NCBI RefSeq assembly: GCF_007995155.1
Contig: NZ_CP042593.1
Coordinates: 4,630,001 to 4,694,000, forward strand
DNA from: Cytobacillus dafuensis
Lineage (GTDB): Bacteria; Bacillota; Bacilli; Bacillales; Cytobacillaceae
Direction: 5' to 3'
Length of the DNA: 64,000 bases
Both the position numbers and the translations under genes were made by a program. Shown here in pieces: positions 45,598 through 55,269 of the stretch; the first letter of the stretch is position 1, and every line of letters starts with the position of its first letter. The notes under the pieces are model-generated. The model was not told the DNA's origin. It searched no databases and was given only the letters and a program-made list of their open reading frames with translations.

Positions 45598-46126
45598 TTC
45601 ACACCACCATTTTGGAAAAGAGCTAGCGCCTTTTCTAAACAATTAACTTGCTTCTGCGAGGGGGGAGGCGCTTCAGTTAAATAGTCATCTAATTTGACTT
45701 AATACATTCTTATGCTTTATTCAGTTTATGATTGTTATTTTGAGCGCACCCTCTATTGTTGTAAAAGATAGAGACCACATTTATTGGCTTCTTTGGTTTA
45801 GTGGTCTTATCTGGTTTTTTCTGACCACTCTTTTACGGTTTCTCTGGTTCAGTGGTCTTATTAGCTTTCTTTCGGACCACTCTTTCTCGATTTCTCTGGT
45901 TCAGTGGTCTTATTAGCTTTCTTTCGGACCACTCTTTCTCGATTTCTCTGGTTCAGTGGTCTTATTAGCTTTCTTTCGGACCACTCTTTCTCGGTTTCTC
46001 TGGTTCAGTGGTCTCTTTCGAATGCTTTCGGACCGCTTTTGGCTGTTTTCCTTTGTTTAATGGTCTAATAAACATTTAGAAGTTTGCCAAAGCAGTCCTT
46101 TAATTAAAAGAGGAACAGATCCTCTC
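45598..46126. other. Long intra-cluster gap carrying 52-bp array 2
   Basis: 529 bp between an acyl-CoA dehydrogenase gene and the TetR gene. Mostly the 52-bp array (45770-46075), plus a degraded family B-like fragment (AGCGCCTTTTCTAA, GGGAGGCGCTTCAG) around 45610-45680. No gene. Confidence 0.65.
45770..46075. repeat. 52-bp tandem array 2
   Basis: TGGTTCAGTGGTC/TGGTTTAGTGGTC starts at 45794, 45845, 45897, 45949 and 46001, spaced 51, 52, 52 and 52 bp. Each unit holds the inverted heptamers AGTGGTC and GACCACT and could form a 7-bp hairpin. The middle three units are almost identical. The period equals that of array 1 at 3249-3476, and both share a GAGAAAG...GGTC core on the minus strand. Confidence 0.92.
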
Positions 46127-47266
46127 CTATTTTGTTAGCATACGAGAAATAACGAGTCGCTGTATTTCTTGTGTTCCTTCATAAATCTGTGTGATTTTTG
46201 CATCACGCATGAAGCGTTCAACAGGATAATCTTTCGTATAGCCGTAGCCGCCAAAAATTTGTACAGCATCTGTCGTTACCTTCATGGCTGTATCGCCAGC
46301 TAGTAATTTGGACATAGCCGATTCTTTTCCATATGGAAGCCCTTCGGATTCTAACCATGCAGCTTGATAGGTTAATAATCTAGAAGCCTCAATGCTTGTT
46401 GCCATGTCTGCAAGCTTAAAGCCAATTCCTTGCTGAGCAGCGATTGGTTTGCCGAACTGAACGCGCTCCTTTGCATATTCAACGGATGCATCTAGAGCTC
46501 CCTGTGCGATACCTACAGCCTGAGCGGCTATCCCGTTTCGACCGCCATCAAGTGTCATCATGGCAATTTTGAAGCCTTCTCCTACTTGACCTAGTACATT
46601 TTCTACTGGAACTTTACAATTATCAAAAATAATTTCTGTTGTTGGTGAAGAACGAATTCCAAGCTTTTTCTCCTTCTTGCCAACTGAGAAGCCCTCGAAT
46701 CCAGACTCAACGATGAATGCTGTTGTTCCTTTATGCTTTTCAGCAGGGTCAGTAAGAGCAAAGACCACATAAATGTCAGCGATTCCACCGTTTGTTATGA
46801 AGATTTTTGAACCATTAAGCACATAATGATCGCCTTCTAAACGAGCAGTCGTTTTCATTCCGCCTGCATCCGATCCGCTTCCTGGTTCAGTTAATCCGTA
46901 GCCGCCAATTTTCTCCCCTTGAGCCATAGCGCGTAAATATTTTTGTTTTTGCTCCTCGCTGCCAAATTTATAAATTGGCCAGCCTGCTAGAGATGTATGC
47001 GCAGAAAGCGTAACTCCTGTAGAAGCACATACTCTTGAAAGCTCTTCAACTGCAATACAATAGGCTAAATAATCGCTGCCGATTCCGCCGTATTCTTCTG
47101 GCCATGGAATACCTGTTAAGCCAAGCTCCGCCATTTTATCAAAAATTTCGCGGTCAAAGCGTTCTTCCTCATCACGCTCTGCAGCAGTTGGGGCGACTTC
47201 GTTTTTTGCAAAATCACGCACCATTTTTCTAATCATTTCATGCTCTTCAGTTAATTGAAAGTTCAT
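46127..47266 (-). CDS. acdA: Acyl-CoA dehydrogenase (short-chain type)
   Basis: 379 residues. FAD enzyme for the first beta-oxidation step. Substrate and FAD motifs [15 protein letters not shown] and IFITNGG, the conserved [23 protein letters not shown], and the catalytic-base region [23 protein letters not shown] 47266 starts [15 protein letters not shown]. Its paralogue follows on the upstream side; the two are about 60 percent alike by eye. The name follows gene order toward rpoE in B. subtilis. Confidence 0.93.
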   Translation of the reverse strand: MNFQLTEEHEMIRKMVRDFAKNEVAPTAAERDEEERFDREIFDKMAELGLTGIPWPEEYGGIGSDYLAYCIAVEELSRVCASTGVTLSAHTSLAGWPIYKFGSEEQKQKYLRAMAQGEKIGGYGLTEPGSGSDAGGMKTTARLEGDHYVLNGSKIFITNGGIADIYVVFALTDPAEKHKGTTAFIVESGFEGFSVGKKEKKLGIRSSPTTEIIFDNCKVPVENVLGQVGEGFKIAMMTLDGGRNGIAAQAVGIAQGALDASVEYAKERVQFGKPIAAQQGIGFKLADMATSIEASRLLTYQAAWLESEGLPYGKESAMSKLLAGDTAMKVTTDAVQIFGGYGYTKDYPVERFMRDAKITQIYEGTQEIQRLVISRMLTK

Positions 47267-47357
47267 TTGCCTATCCCCCATTATTGTTTTTTCGCCTGTT
47301 TATTTTGATTTTATCTAAAATATAGAAAATTCTATTGAAAGAACGACTTACCCCACT

Positions 47358-48488
47358 TTATAACTGCTTACTTATAACAATACGTTGAATTTCACTTGTT
47401 CCTTCGTAAATCTCAGTGATTTTTGCATCACGGAAATAGCGTTCAACTGGATAATCCTCTGTATAACCATAGCCGCCAAATACTTGAATGGCATCTGTTG
47501 TCACTTCTACTGCAGTTCTGGAGGCAAAAAGCTTTGCCATAGACGCTTCCTTGCCGCACTTTATACCTTTCTGCCTTAAATTAGCCGCACGATAGATTAA
47601 TAGCTTTGACGCTTCAACAGCTGTTGCCATATCTGCTAATTTAAAGCCTATACCTTGCTGGGCAGCAATCGGCTTGCCGAATTGAACACGCTCCTTAGCA
47701 TACGCTGCTGCAGCTTCAAGTGCTGCTTCTGCAATTCCAAGAGCTTGCGCTGCGATGCCGATTCGACCTGAATCGAGATTAGCCATTGCAATTTTAAAGC
47801 CTTCCCCTTCTTCACCAAGAAGATTCTCCACCGAAACGCGCATGTCCTCAAAGCTAAGCTGTAATGTTCTTGAACCATGCAAGCCCATTTTATGCTCGTC
47901 CTTGCCGATTACAAGACCAGGAGTACCTTTTTCAACGATAAAAGCAGAAACCCCTTTACTTCCAAGCTCAGGATTTGTCGAAGCGAAAACAATATAAACA
48001 TCCGCTTCTCCACCGTTTGTAATAAATACTTTTGAGCCATTAATGATATAATGATCTCCGTCTTTAACCGCTTTTGACTTCAGGCTGCCTGCATCCGATC
48101 CAGCACTTGGCTCTGTTAAACAAAATGCCCCTAGGTATTCTCCTGAAGCAAGCTTTGGGATATATTTTTGCTTTTGCTCTTCCGTACCGAAGTAAAGAAT
48201 TGGATTCGTCCCAACTGATGTATGGACGGAAAGAATAACGCCAACCGTTGCACTTACTTTTGATAATTCATTGATCGCAATAATATACGAGGTAAAATCC
48301 ATCTCTGAACCGCCATACTGTTCAGGAATTGGAATTCCCATTAGGCCTAGCTCCCCCATTTTTCGTAAAATTTCTCGAGGAAACTCACCCTTTTCCATTT
48401 TTTCAACAAATGGTGCAATTTCCGACTGCGCGAAATCACGCACCATCTTTCTCATCATTTCCTGTTCTTCTGTGAATCTCAAGTTCAT
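47358..48488 (-). CDS. Acyl-CoA dehydrogenase, second copy
   Basis: 376 residues, same family and motifs as its neighbour: [47 protein letters not shown] and the catalytic glutamate in [11 protein letters not shown]. Likely short- or branched-chain acyl-CoA, given icmF nearby. ATG 48488 has AGGGA upstream. 92 bp before the first copy. Confidence 0.93.
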   Translation of the reverse strand: MNLRFTEEQEMMRKMVRDFAQSEIAPFVEKMEKGEFPREILRKMGELGLMGIPIPEQYGGSEMDFTSYIIAINELSKVSATVGVILSVHTSVGTNPILYFGTEEQKQKYIPKLASGEYLGAFCLTEPSAGSDAGSLKSKAVKDGDHYIINGSKVFITNGGEADVYIVFASTNPELGSKGVSAFIVEKGTPGLVIGKDEHKMGLHGSRTLQLSFEDMRVSVENLLGEEGEGFKIAMANLDSGRIGIAAQALGIAEAALEAAAAYAKERVQFGKPIAAQQGIGFKLADMATAVEASKLLIYRAANLRQKGIKCGKEASMAKLFASRTAVEVTTDAIQVFGGYGYTEDYPVERYFRDAKITEIYEGTSEIQRIVISKQL

Positions 48489-48593
48489 ATGCTATCCCTC
48501 CGTTACTAACTCTCTGCTGTATAGTGTTCAATTTATTTCGTAATCTGCTGCGATAAAAATGGTATCCCTTGAGGTTAGGGGTCGCAATTAGAG

Positions 48594-48616
48594 CAATCGG
48601 CGTTGCGCCGATTGCC
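48594..48616. repeat. Palindrome after mmgB
   Basis: GCAATCGGCG, TTG, CGCCGATTGC forms a 10-bp stem just after the mmgB stop. No T-run follows, so it is not a clear terminator. Confidence 0.5.
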
Positions 48617-48635
48617 ATTTGTCATTGCTTTAGTC

Positions 48636-49487
48636 TTATTCGTAAACGTAGAAGCCTCTGCCTGTTTTCTTTCCTAGCCAGCCAGCTTTTACATATTTTC
48701 TTAAAAGCGGACATGGGCGATATTTATCATCACCGAATCCTTCATGAAGCGTTTCCATAATATAAAGGCAAGTATCAAGTCCGATAAAATCAGCTAAAGT
48801 TAATGGTCCCATCGGGTGATTCATTCCAAGCTTCATTACCTCATCAATGGCTTCCTTTGTAGCAACTCCTTCATAAAGAGTAAAAATCGCTTCGTTAATC
48901 ATCGGCATTAGCACTCGGTTTGAAACAAAGCCCGGAAAATCATTTACTTCAACAGGTACTTTTTTCAATGCTTTTGTTATATCTTCAATAGTTTGATAGA
49001 CTTCATCCGTTGTGGCTAACCCACGGATAATTTCAACAAGCTTCATTACTGGCACTGGGTTCATAAAATGCATGCCAATTACTTTTTCAGGACGCTTTGT
49101 CGCAGCAGCAATTTCTGTGATTGGCAAGGAAGATGTATTGCTCGCAAGGATGGCATGCTCTGGAGCAATTTGATCAAGCTGACTAAAAATTTTTGTTTTG
49201 ATTTCCATATTTTCAACAGCCGCTTCAATAATTAAATCGACGTTTTTGGCATCCTGAATATCTGTAGATGGAGTAAGATTGCTTAATACCTCCTCCATTT
49301 GCTGAGCAGTTATCCGATCTTTTTCTACTTGACGGGACAGATTCTTCTTGATTATCCCAAGGCCGCGATCGACAAACTCTTGCTTCAAGTCATTTAATAG
49401 CACGCTATATCCTGCTTGTGCACATACTTGCGCAATACCTGATCCCATTTGTCCTGCACCGATTACCATGATTTTTTGTACATTCAT
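48636..49487 (-). CDS. mmgB: 3-hydroxybutyryl-CoA dehydrogenase
   Basis: 283 residues. NAD-binding Rossmann motif VIGAGQMGSGIAQVCAQAG, catalytic His region GMHFMNPVPVMKLVEII, and a C-terminal helical domain (MGPLTLADFIGLDTC). Oxidises 3-hydroxybutyryl-CoA to acetoacetyl-CoA. Start MNVQKIMVIG at ATG 49487. 42 bp after the thiolase gene, so the two probably form one operon. Confidence 0.95.
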   Translation of the reverse strand: MNVQKIMVIGAGQMGSGIAQVCAQAGYSVLLNDLKQEFVDRGLGIIKKNLSRQVEKDRITAQQMEEVLSNLTPSTDIQDAKNVDLIIEAAVENMEIKTKIFSQLDQIAPEHAILASNTSSLPITEIAAATKRPEKVIGMHFMNPVPVMKLVEIIRGLATTDEVYQTIEDITKALKKVPVEVNDFPGFVSNRVLMPMINEAIFTLYEGVATKEAIDEVMKLGMNHPMGPLTLADFIGLDTCLYIMETLHEGFGDDKYRPCPLLRKYVKAGWLGKKTGRGFYVYE

Positions 49488-49529
49488 TTCTGTTCCCCCA
49501 TTCTTTAGTAAACCGCCCAAAAAGACAAA

Positions 49530-50717
49530 TTAGTTTTTCGGTACCTCAATCATAATGGCGTCACCTTGACCGCCGCCGCTGCAAATTGCAGCTATTCCGA
49601 TTCCTCCGCCTAATCGCTTTAATTCATACATCAATGTCAATATGATTCTTGCGCCGCTCGCTCCAATAGGATGACCTAGTGCGACAGCTCCACCGTTCAC
49701 ATTCACTTTATTTTCATCTAGATTTGCAATCTTTCCGCTTGTTAAAGCGACTGCTGCAAACGCTTCGTTAATTTCAAATAAGTCAATCTCATCAACTGTT
49801 TTTCCAGTCTTTCTTAGAAGCTCATTGATGACAAGGCCAGGTGTTTTCGGAAAATCCTTTGCTTCAACCGCAATAGCTGAATGACCTAGAATAATGGCTT
49901 CTGGTTTTCTTCCTTCTCGGGCTGCTCTTCCCTCACTCATCAGAACTAATGCTGCAGCTCCATCGTTGACTCCAGGCGCATTCCCAGCTGTAATCGTACC
50001 GCCCTGACCAAAGGCAGAGCCAAGTTTAGCTAACTTCTCAATGGAAGTATCCCTTCGTGGAGATTCATCTTCGGAAATGATGACTGGTTCTCCTTTTCTT
50101 TGCGGAACCTCAACAGGCACAATCTCCTCGGCAAACTTCCCTGACTCTATAGCAGCAATTGCACGCTTATGGCTTCTAAAAGCAAAAGCATCTTGCTCTT
50201 CCCTGCTAATCTCGAATTCTTCCGCTACCCCATTTCCATACGTACCCATATGAACTCCAGTAAAGCTGCAGCTTAAGCCATCATGTGTCATTAGATCTTT
50301 CACAGCAGAATCTCCCATACGCAATCCCCAGCGAACTTTTGGCATGAAGTATGGCGCATTACTCATCGACTCCATGCCTCCAGCTACAATAACCTCTTCG
50401 TCACCAAGACGGATGATTTGATCAGCAAGCGTTACACTGCGCATACCTGAAGCACAAACTTTATTAACAGTTTCTGTTTTTATATTCCATGGCAAACCAG
50501 CTTTTCGTGCAGCCTGTCTAGATGGAATTTGACCTTGCCCTCCTTGAAGAACCGTTCCTAAAATAACCTCATCAACTTCCTCAGGGTTGACCCCAGCACG
50601 ATTTAAAGCCTCTTTCACAGCAAATCCACCAAGATCTGATGCTGAAAAGCTGCTTAACCCGCCTGCAAATTTCCCAAATGGTGTTCTTGCTCCCCCTATG
50701 ATTACGGTTTTTCCCAT
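49530..50717 (-). CDS. mmgA: Acetyl-CoA C-acetyltransferase (thiolase)
   Basis: 395 residues. Catalytic cysteines in [16 protein letters not shown] and [18 protein letters not shown], and the His in [20 protein letters not shown]. Cleaves or forms acetoacetyl-CoA. First gene of the cluster; a family A repeat lies between it and the upstream cre-like and FadR-like sites. Confidence 0.96.
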   Translation of the reverse strand: MGKTVIIGGARTPFGKFAGGLSSFSASDLGGFAVKEALNRAGVNPEEVDEVILGTVLQGGQGQIPSRQAARKAGLPWNIKTETVNKVCASGMRSVTLADQIIRLGDEEVIVAGGMESMSNAPYFMPKVRWGLRMGDSAVKDLMTHDGLSCSFTGVHMGTYGNGVAEEFEISREEQDAFAFRSHKRAIAAIESGKFAEEIVPVEVPQRKGEPVIISEDESPRRDTSIEKLAKLGSAFGQGGTITAGNAPGVNDGAAALVLMSEGRAAREGRKPEAIILGHSAIAVEAKDFPKTPGLVINELLRKTGKTVDEIDLFEINEAFAAVALTSGKIANLDENKVNVNGGAVALGHPIGASGARIILTLMYELKRLGGGIGIAAICSGGGQGDAIMIEVPKN

Positions 50718-50808
50718 TAGAATTGCTCCTTCCTAAATTTAATATTTTTTATAGTCAAAAAATTTTGATGAAAAAATAATGTTGATTGCTTTCGTTCATA
50801 GCTGTTTT

Positions 50809-50970
50809 ATTTATCGCAGATTAACGGGCAGTAAGCCCCCCCACTTCAAGGATGCGAGAGAATCAAAGAAACCTAAGTGGGGCATCAACTGCCCGTAAAG
50901 GCCCGATTGGTTCAACTAACCATCAGTGGGGGATGAAAGACCCCCCCCACTGATGGAAGTTTCACTTTAT
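50809..50970 (+). repeat. Family A hairpin repeat, internally deleted copy A4
   Basis: 162 bp. Keeps both ends (TTATCGCAGATTAACGGGC and GGAAGTTTCACTTTAT) and both CCCCCACT-based inverted repeats, but lacks the block of small AGGA-loop hairpins. Sits in the leader of the thiolase operon. Confidence 0.85.
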
Positions 50971-50984
50971 AATGGACTAGCTAA

Positions 50985-51002
50985 CGACTGAACGCTCGCT
51001 CA
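50985..51002. promoter_or_regulatory. Weak FadR-like operator upstream of the thiolase operon
   Basis: CGACTGAACGCTCGCTCA fits TGA-N-TGA-N4-TCA-N-TCA at 10 of 12 fixed positions. Much weaker than the site before fadF. Function inferred. Confidence 0.35.
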
Positions 51003-51038
51003 ATACCTTTGCAAAAAAAGAAGATGCATCAGGAATTT

Positions 51039-51052
51039 TGAAAGCGCTTTAT
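51039..51052. promoter_or_regulatory. cre-like site upstream of the thiolase operon
   Basis: TGAAAGCGCTTTAT holds the palindromic core TGAAAGCGCTTTA and fits the CcpA consensus TGWAANCGNTWNCA except at the last two bases. Catabolite control of mmg genes is known in B. subtilis; its action here is inferred. Confidence 0.5.
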
Positions 51053-51253
51053 CTTATATTCTATTTTACTCTAAAAATAGTAGAAATTGAAACACTTTGC
51101 GCAAAATTCATAATATTATCTTACAGAATTTGCTTCTGAGATAATCTTTTGCTGTGCTTCAATTTCTACAAATTATTAAATATCGCAGACTTACGAAAAA
51201 CGTGCTTTTAGAACTCCGTTTATTGAGAGTTCACTTTCTTACGATACAAGTGG

Positions 51254-51395
51254 TTCTTTTTACACGTTAAGAAAGTATAAATTGCCAGCGCAGAAGATAA
51301 TTCGACGTAGTTGCCAATTTTAGGAATTAAGTATAAGTGCAACTACGCCTCTGTCTTCGCCTTTCCAAGGCTCGCCAATCGGCGAGTTTTCTTTA
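51254..51395. repeat. Family C hairpin repeat, copy C2
   Basis: 142 bp in the opposite orientation to C1 and without the inserted cassette. Terminal palindrome CTCGCCAATCGGCGAG and long complementary arms (GCAACTACG.../...CGTAGTTGC). Its end TAAAGAAAACTCGCCGATT (minus strand) begins with the stop codon of fadF at 51393-51395. Confidence 0.82.
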
Positions 51396-53483
51396 CCCGA
51401 TAACTGATTTTTCAAGGATTTCCGCTACATCATAGGTATGAACAGTTTCTTCTACTTCCTTTGCCTTCGTTCCATCAGAAAGCATCGTTAAGCAGTATGG
51501 ACAGCCTGAGCTAATGATCGATGGATTCACTGCCAATGCTTGCTCTGTACGGGATACGTTGATACGGTGGCCTGTTTCTTCCTCCATCCACATTAATCCT
51601 CCGCCTGCACCACAGCACATACCTGTCTCACGGTTCCTTTCCATTTCCACGAGCTTCACACCAGGGATCGATTTCAAGATCTCACGTGGTGGATCATATA
51701 CCTCGTTATAGCGCCCTAAATAACAGGAATCATGGAATGTAATCGTCTCATTTACTGGGTATTGCGGCTTAAGTCTTCCTTCTTCTACCAGTTCCGCAAG
51801 GATCTCTGTATGATGGTACACTTTAGCCTCTAATCCAAAATCAGGATATTCATTTTTAAAAATATTGTAGGCATGAGGGTCAATCGTAACAATTTTCTTC
51901 ACTTCGTTCTTCTCAAACTCTTCAATATTTTTCGTGGCAAGCTCTTGGAATAAGAATTCATTTCCCAGCCTTCTTGGCGTATCACCAGAGTTCTTTTCCT
52001 TGTTTCCGAGGATGGCAAACTTTACGCCAGCTTCATTCATCAACTTTGCAAAAGAAAGGGCAATTTTTTGGCTGCGGTTGTCAAAGGATCCCATTGAACC
52101 AACCCAGAAAAGATATTCGAACTCTTCCCCAGCTTTATTCATTTCTTTAACGGTTGGTACGTGAACATCCTCGCGAGCCTCGCGCCAGTTTTCCTTCTCT
52201 TTACGGTTTAATCCCCAAGGGTTTCCTTGGCGTTCGATATTTGTCATCGCACGCTGTGCATCTGCGTCAAGCTTCCCTTCTGTTAAAACAAGATAACGAC
52301 GAAGGTCAATAATTTTATCCACATGCTCGTTCATAACCGGGCACTGATCTTCACAGTTTCGGCAAGTTGTACAAGCCCAGATTTCTTCCTCCGTAATGAC
52401 ATCCCCAATTAAGCTCGGGCTATAAGCAAGGCCTGCTGCCGCTTCTTCTGCAGCCTTTCCTGCTGCGGATAAGGCAAGCTGATTTCCCATTGTATTGGAA
52501 AATGCAAAGGTTGGCACCCATGGCTGCTTAGAGGTTACGACTGCTCCATGATTCGTTAAGTGATCGCGAAGCTTGAGAATTAAATCCATTGGTGAAAGCA
52601 TTTTGCCTGTTCCAGTTGCAGGACACATATTCGTACAGCGTCCGCACTCTACACAAGCATAGAAATCAATCATTTGCAGTTGGTTGAAATCTTCAATTTT
52701 ACCAACACCAAAGCTCTCTTGTGTTTCATCTTCAAAATCAATCTTCTTTAATTTCCCTGGCTTCTCAAGACGGTTAAAGTAAACATTCACTGGCCCAGCA
52801 ATTAAGTGAGCATGCTTGGACTGCGGAACATAAACTAAGAAAGCTAATAAGAAAATTAAGTGGATCCACCACGCAATATAGAATACAACGATGGAAGCTG
52901 TTTCTCCCATCCAAGAGAAACCAGCAGCAATGGCAGAAGCAACGGGCTCAGTCCATGATCCCTCATGACCATGCCAAATCATGCTCATACCGTTTCCAAG
53001 TAGCACGGAAAGCATTAAGCCCCCGATGAAAATAAGAACAAGTCCCGATTTAAAGCCTCTTTTTAAACGGACGAGCTTTTCCACATACCGGCGATAAAAA
53101 GCCCAAATCACAGCTATTAGAATCATTAAGGTCACAAGTTCTTGGAAAAACGTGAAACCTGGGTATAACGGGCCAAGTGGCAAATGTGCACCTGGTTTAA
53201 TCCCCTTTATGATAAAATCAATGGCACCGAACTGGACAAGAATAAATCCATAGAAAAACATAACATGGATAATCCCGCTCTTCTTGTCCTTCAAAAGTTT
53301 CTTTTGACCAAACACATTGACCCAAATCTTCCCGAGACGTTCTTTCACATTGTTATCGAACTCTACCTTTTTTCCGAGTTTGATATATTCAATTCTCGTC
53401 TTAATGACATACACAAATAAACTGATTGCGTAAGCGGTTACAAGGAGAAAGCCGATTAAATTCACCCATAATAATCCTGTCAC
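51393..53483 (-). CDS. fadF: FadF-type Fe-S oxidoreductase with membrane domain
   Basis: 696 residues. N-terminal domain with about five membrane helices (residues 1-240), two ferredoxin-type clusters (YACVECGRCTNMCPATG and ACTTCRNCEDQCPVMNE), and two C-terminal CCG-type segments (HDSCYLGRYN, GMCCGAGGGLMWM, SGCPYCLTML) as in heterodisulfide reductases. Probably passes electrons from acyl-CoA dehydrogenases (via ETF) to quinone. B. subtilis YwjF equivalent. A strong FadR-like box lies 111 bp upstream of its start. The stop codon is the first three bases of repeat C2. Confidence 0.94.
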   Translation of the reverse strand: MTGLLWVNLIGFLLVTAYAISLFVYVIKTRIEYIKLGKKVEFDNNVKERLGKIWVNVFGQKKLLKDKKSGIIHVMFFYGFILVQFGAIDFIIKGIKPGAHLPLGPLYPGFTFFQELVTLMILIAVIWAFYRRYVEKLVRLKRGFKSGLVLIFIGGLMLSVLLGNGMSMIWHGHEGSWTEPVASAIAAGFSWMGETASIVVFYIAWWIHLIFLLAFLVYVPQSKHAHLIAGPVNVYFNRLEKPGKLKKIDFEDETQESFGVGKIEDFNQLQMIDFYACVECGRCTNMCPATGTGKMLSPMDLILKLRDHLTNHGAVVTSKQPWVPTFAFSNTMGNQLALSAAGKAAEEAAAGLAYSPSLIGDVITEEEIWACTTCRNCEDQCPVMNEHVDKIIDLRRYLVLTEGKLDADAQRAMTNIERQGNPWGLNRKEKENWREAREDVHVPTVKEMNKAGEEFEYLFWVGSMGSFDNRSQKIALSFAKLMNEAGVKFAILGNKEKNSGDTPRRLGNEFLFQELATKNIEEFEKNEVKKIVTIDPHAYNIFKNEYPDFGLEAKVYHHTEILAELVEEGRLKPQYPVNETITFHDSCYLGRYNEVYDPPREILKSIPGVKLVEMERNRETGMCCGAGGGLMWMEEETGHRINVSRTEQALAVNPSIISSGCPYCLTMLSDGTKAKEVEETVHTYDVAEILEKSVIG

Positions 53484-53594
53484 TATAATTAACTCTCCTT
53501 TCGTGAAAATTCAAAATGGACTGTATTACTCACTAGTCTAAAATTTTTAATACAACCAAATTTTCAGAATTTATTTCTTGTATCTATTATATTA

Positions 53595-53612
53595 TGAGTG
53601 AGCATTCAGTCA
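53595..53612. promoter_or_regulatory. FadR-like operator upstream of fadF
   Basis: TGAGTGAGCATTCAGTCA matches the TGA-N-TGA-N4-TCA-N-TCA frame at all twelve fixed positions, the same frame as the B. subtilis FadR box TGAATGAMTANTCATTCA. It lies between the divergent fadF and clsB-type genes. Function inferred from sequence. Confidence 0.65.
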
Positions 53613-53700
53613 ACCAGTTTTTTATTTTTAACTAGAAAATATTATAGAATTGCCTATGCAGGAGATAATAACTGGAAACAACTTCGGGGAGCAGATAGCA

Positions 53701-54903
53701 ATGAAAGTATTATTTATTCTTATAATCATACTTCTTTTCATCCTACTTTGGCTATCGCTTGATTTTTACCTTGGAAGAAAAAATCAGATAAAACATTTAA
53801 AACGACAGGATCCTCCTTTCCGACATAGCCATATTGATTTGTATACAGATGGACCAGAATTATTCGCCGATTTCTTTTCCGAGTTAAAGAAGGCGAAGCA
53901 TCATATTCATATTTTATTTTATATTGTAAAAGACGATCAATTTAGTACAGAGTTTTTGAATATATTGAAGGATAAAGCAAAAGAAGGAGTGGAGGTTCGC
54001 CTTCTTCTTGACCGGATTGGAAGCCATTTAATTAAGGAAAATACCATTCAGTCATTGGAGAGTCATGGAGTCAAGTTTGCCTTCTCCCATCCATTGCGGT
54101 TTCCTTTTATTTTTTATTCATTACATGCAAGGAATCATCGAAAAATAACCGTCATTGATGGGAAGATTGGATATATTGGCGGCTTTAACATTGGCAAAGA
54201 ATATATTAATTTAGATCCAAAGCTAAGTCCTTGGCGAGACTATCACTTAAAAATGATTGGTGAAGGTGCTGCAGATTTACAAAAGGAATTTTTAACGGAT
54301 TGGTATAATGAGAAGAAAATACATTTATTAGAAAACCCCATTTATTTTCCTTCTCTGCCAAAAGGCAGCTGTCAGCATCAAATTATTCCCTCTAGAGGAA
54401 TCTATTTAGAGGAAACCTTCTCATCCATGATTCGAAATGCACGGACAAGCATCATCATTGGCTCACCCTATTTTATTCTGAGCAAAAGATTATTGAATGA
54501 TTTATTAGCTGCACGGGGCAGAGGAGTCACCCTCACCATTCTTGTTCCAAAGACAGCTGATCATCCTTTTGTCAAGGAAGCTTCCTATCCTTTTCTAAGA
54601 AAATTGATAAGTCAGGGTGCGATTGTGTATCAATTTCTTAATGGTTTTTATCACGCAAAAACCTGTATCATTGATGACAAAATCTGCGATATTGGCACCG
54701 CTAATTTTGATCATCGGAGTCTATTTCTAAACTATGAAATTAACTGTTACATTTATGATCATGCTTTTATTCAAAAGGTGCTAAAGGTGATTGAAACAGA
54801 TATTCATCATTCCAAAAAACTGACGCTTAAGGAATTAAATCAGTTTGACCCGTGGCGGTCATGTAAAGAAATTGTTGCCCGCTCGATAAGAATGTTTCTT
54901 TAA
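53701..54903 (+). CDS. ywjE: Cardiolipin synthase / phospholipase D-like protein
   Basis: About 400 residues. An N-terminal membrane helix (VLFILIIILLFILLWLSL) precedes two PLD catalytic repeats, HRKITVIDGKIGYIGGFN (about residue 160) and HAKTCIIDDKICDIGTANFD (about 320), each with the HxK(x)4D pattern. Would condense phosphatidylglycerols to cardiolipin. ATG 53701 has GGGGAG 9 bases upstream. B. subtilis ywjE (clsB) is a neighbour of fadF as here. Followed by a terminator and repeat B3. Confidence 0.93.
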   Translation: MKVLFILIIILLFILLWLSLDFYLGRKNQIKHLKRQDPPFRHSHIDLYTDGPELFADFFSELKKAKHHIHILFYIVKDDQFSTEFLNILKDKAKEGVEVRLLLDRIGSHLIKENTIQSLESHGVKFAFSHPLRFPFIFYSLHARNHRKITVIDGKIGYIGGFNIGKEYINLDPKLSPWRDYHLKMIGEGAADLQKEFLTDWYNEKKIHLLENPIYFPSLPKGSCQHQIIPSRGIYLEETFSSMIRNARTSIIIGSPYFILSKRLLNDLLAARGRGVTLTILVPKTADHPFVKEASYPFLRKLISQGAIVYQFLNGFYHAKTCIIDDKICDIGTANFDHRSLFLNYEINCYIYDHAFIQKVLKVIETDIHHSKKLTLKELNQFDPWRSCKEIVARSIRMFL

Positions 54904-54913
54904 GGTGTATGAA

Positions 54914-54939
54914 AAAGCGGCTGACTGCCGCCTTTTTTC
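54914..54939 (+). terminator. Terminator of the cardiolipin synthase gene
   Basis: AGCGGC and GCCGCT pair around TGACT, followed by TTTTTTC, within 15 bp of the stop. Confidence 0.85.
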
Positions 54940-54947
54940 AAAGGAAC

Positions 54948-55269
54948 GTATAAGTTTTTTCGAATTTGAGAATTGTCTAGCTCCACAAGGAATGCTTCGG
55001 CAGCATATGCATCGCACGACTAAAAGTGGAGCTTTTAGGAGGAGCGCCTACCCCCGACGTACAGGACGTACTAGTGTCGACAATGCGACAGGACGTCGCG
55101 CTTTGGTCGACCTCGAGGTCATAAGTCAGTCCGCCAAGAAAGTTAAAGAACACCTTTCCCGTCGGCCTGTCTTATGCTTGTCGGGGGTGAGCACTAAGGA
55201 AAGCTCCTCCGAATAATCATCGCAAGAACAATCTGAACTCTGATTGTTCTGAAGGCGCTTGCGCTTTTC
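54948..55269. repeat. Family B hairpin repeat, long copy B3
   Basis: Family B core with extra cassettes: an ACTAAAAGTGGAGCTTTTAGG hairpin-type unit (a variant of the CCAAAAGAGAAGCTTTTGG cassette of B2), GTAC-AGGAC-GTAC (55059) and GCGAC-AGGAC-GTCGC (55085). An extra AACAATCTGAACTCTGATTGTT hairpin lies near the right end. That end abuts the stop codon of the small XapX gene. Confidence 0.85.

Larger units (their letters stand above)
50718..51253. other. Leader and upstream region of the thiolase operon
   Basis: No gene. Contains repeat A4 (50809-50970), a FadR-like site (50985-51002), a cre-like site (51039-51052) and a fragment TATCGCAGACTTACG (near 51181) resembling the left end of family A. 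Confidence 0.6.

Noticed and set aside
54905..55216. 103-codon plus-strand frame after the cardiolipin synthase gene
   Set aside because: Runs through the terminator and repeat B3, with no coding character or ribosome-binding site.
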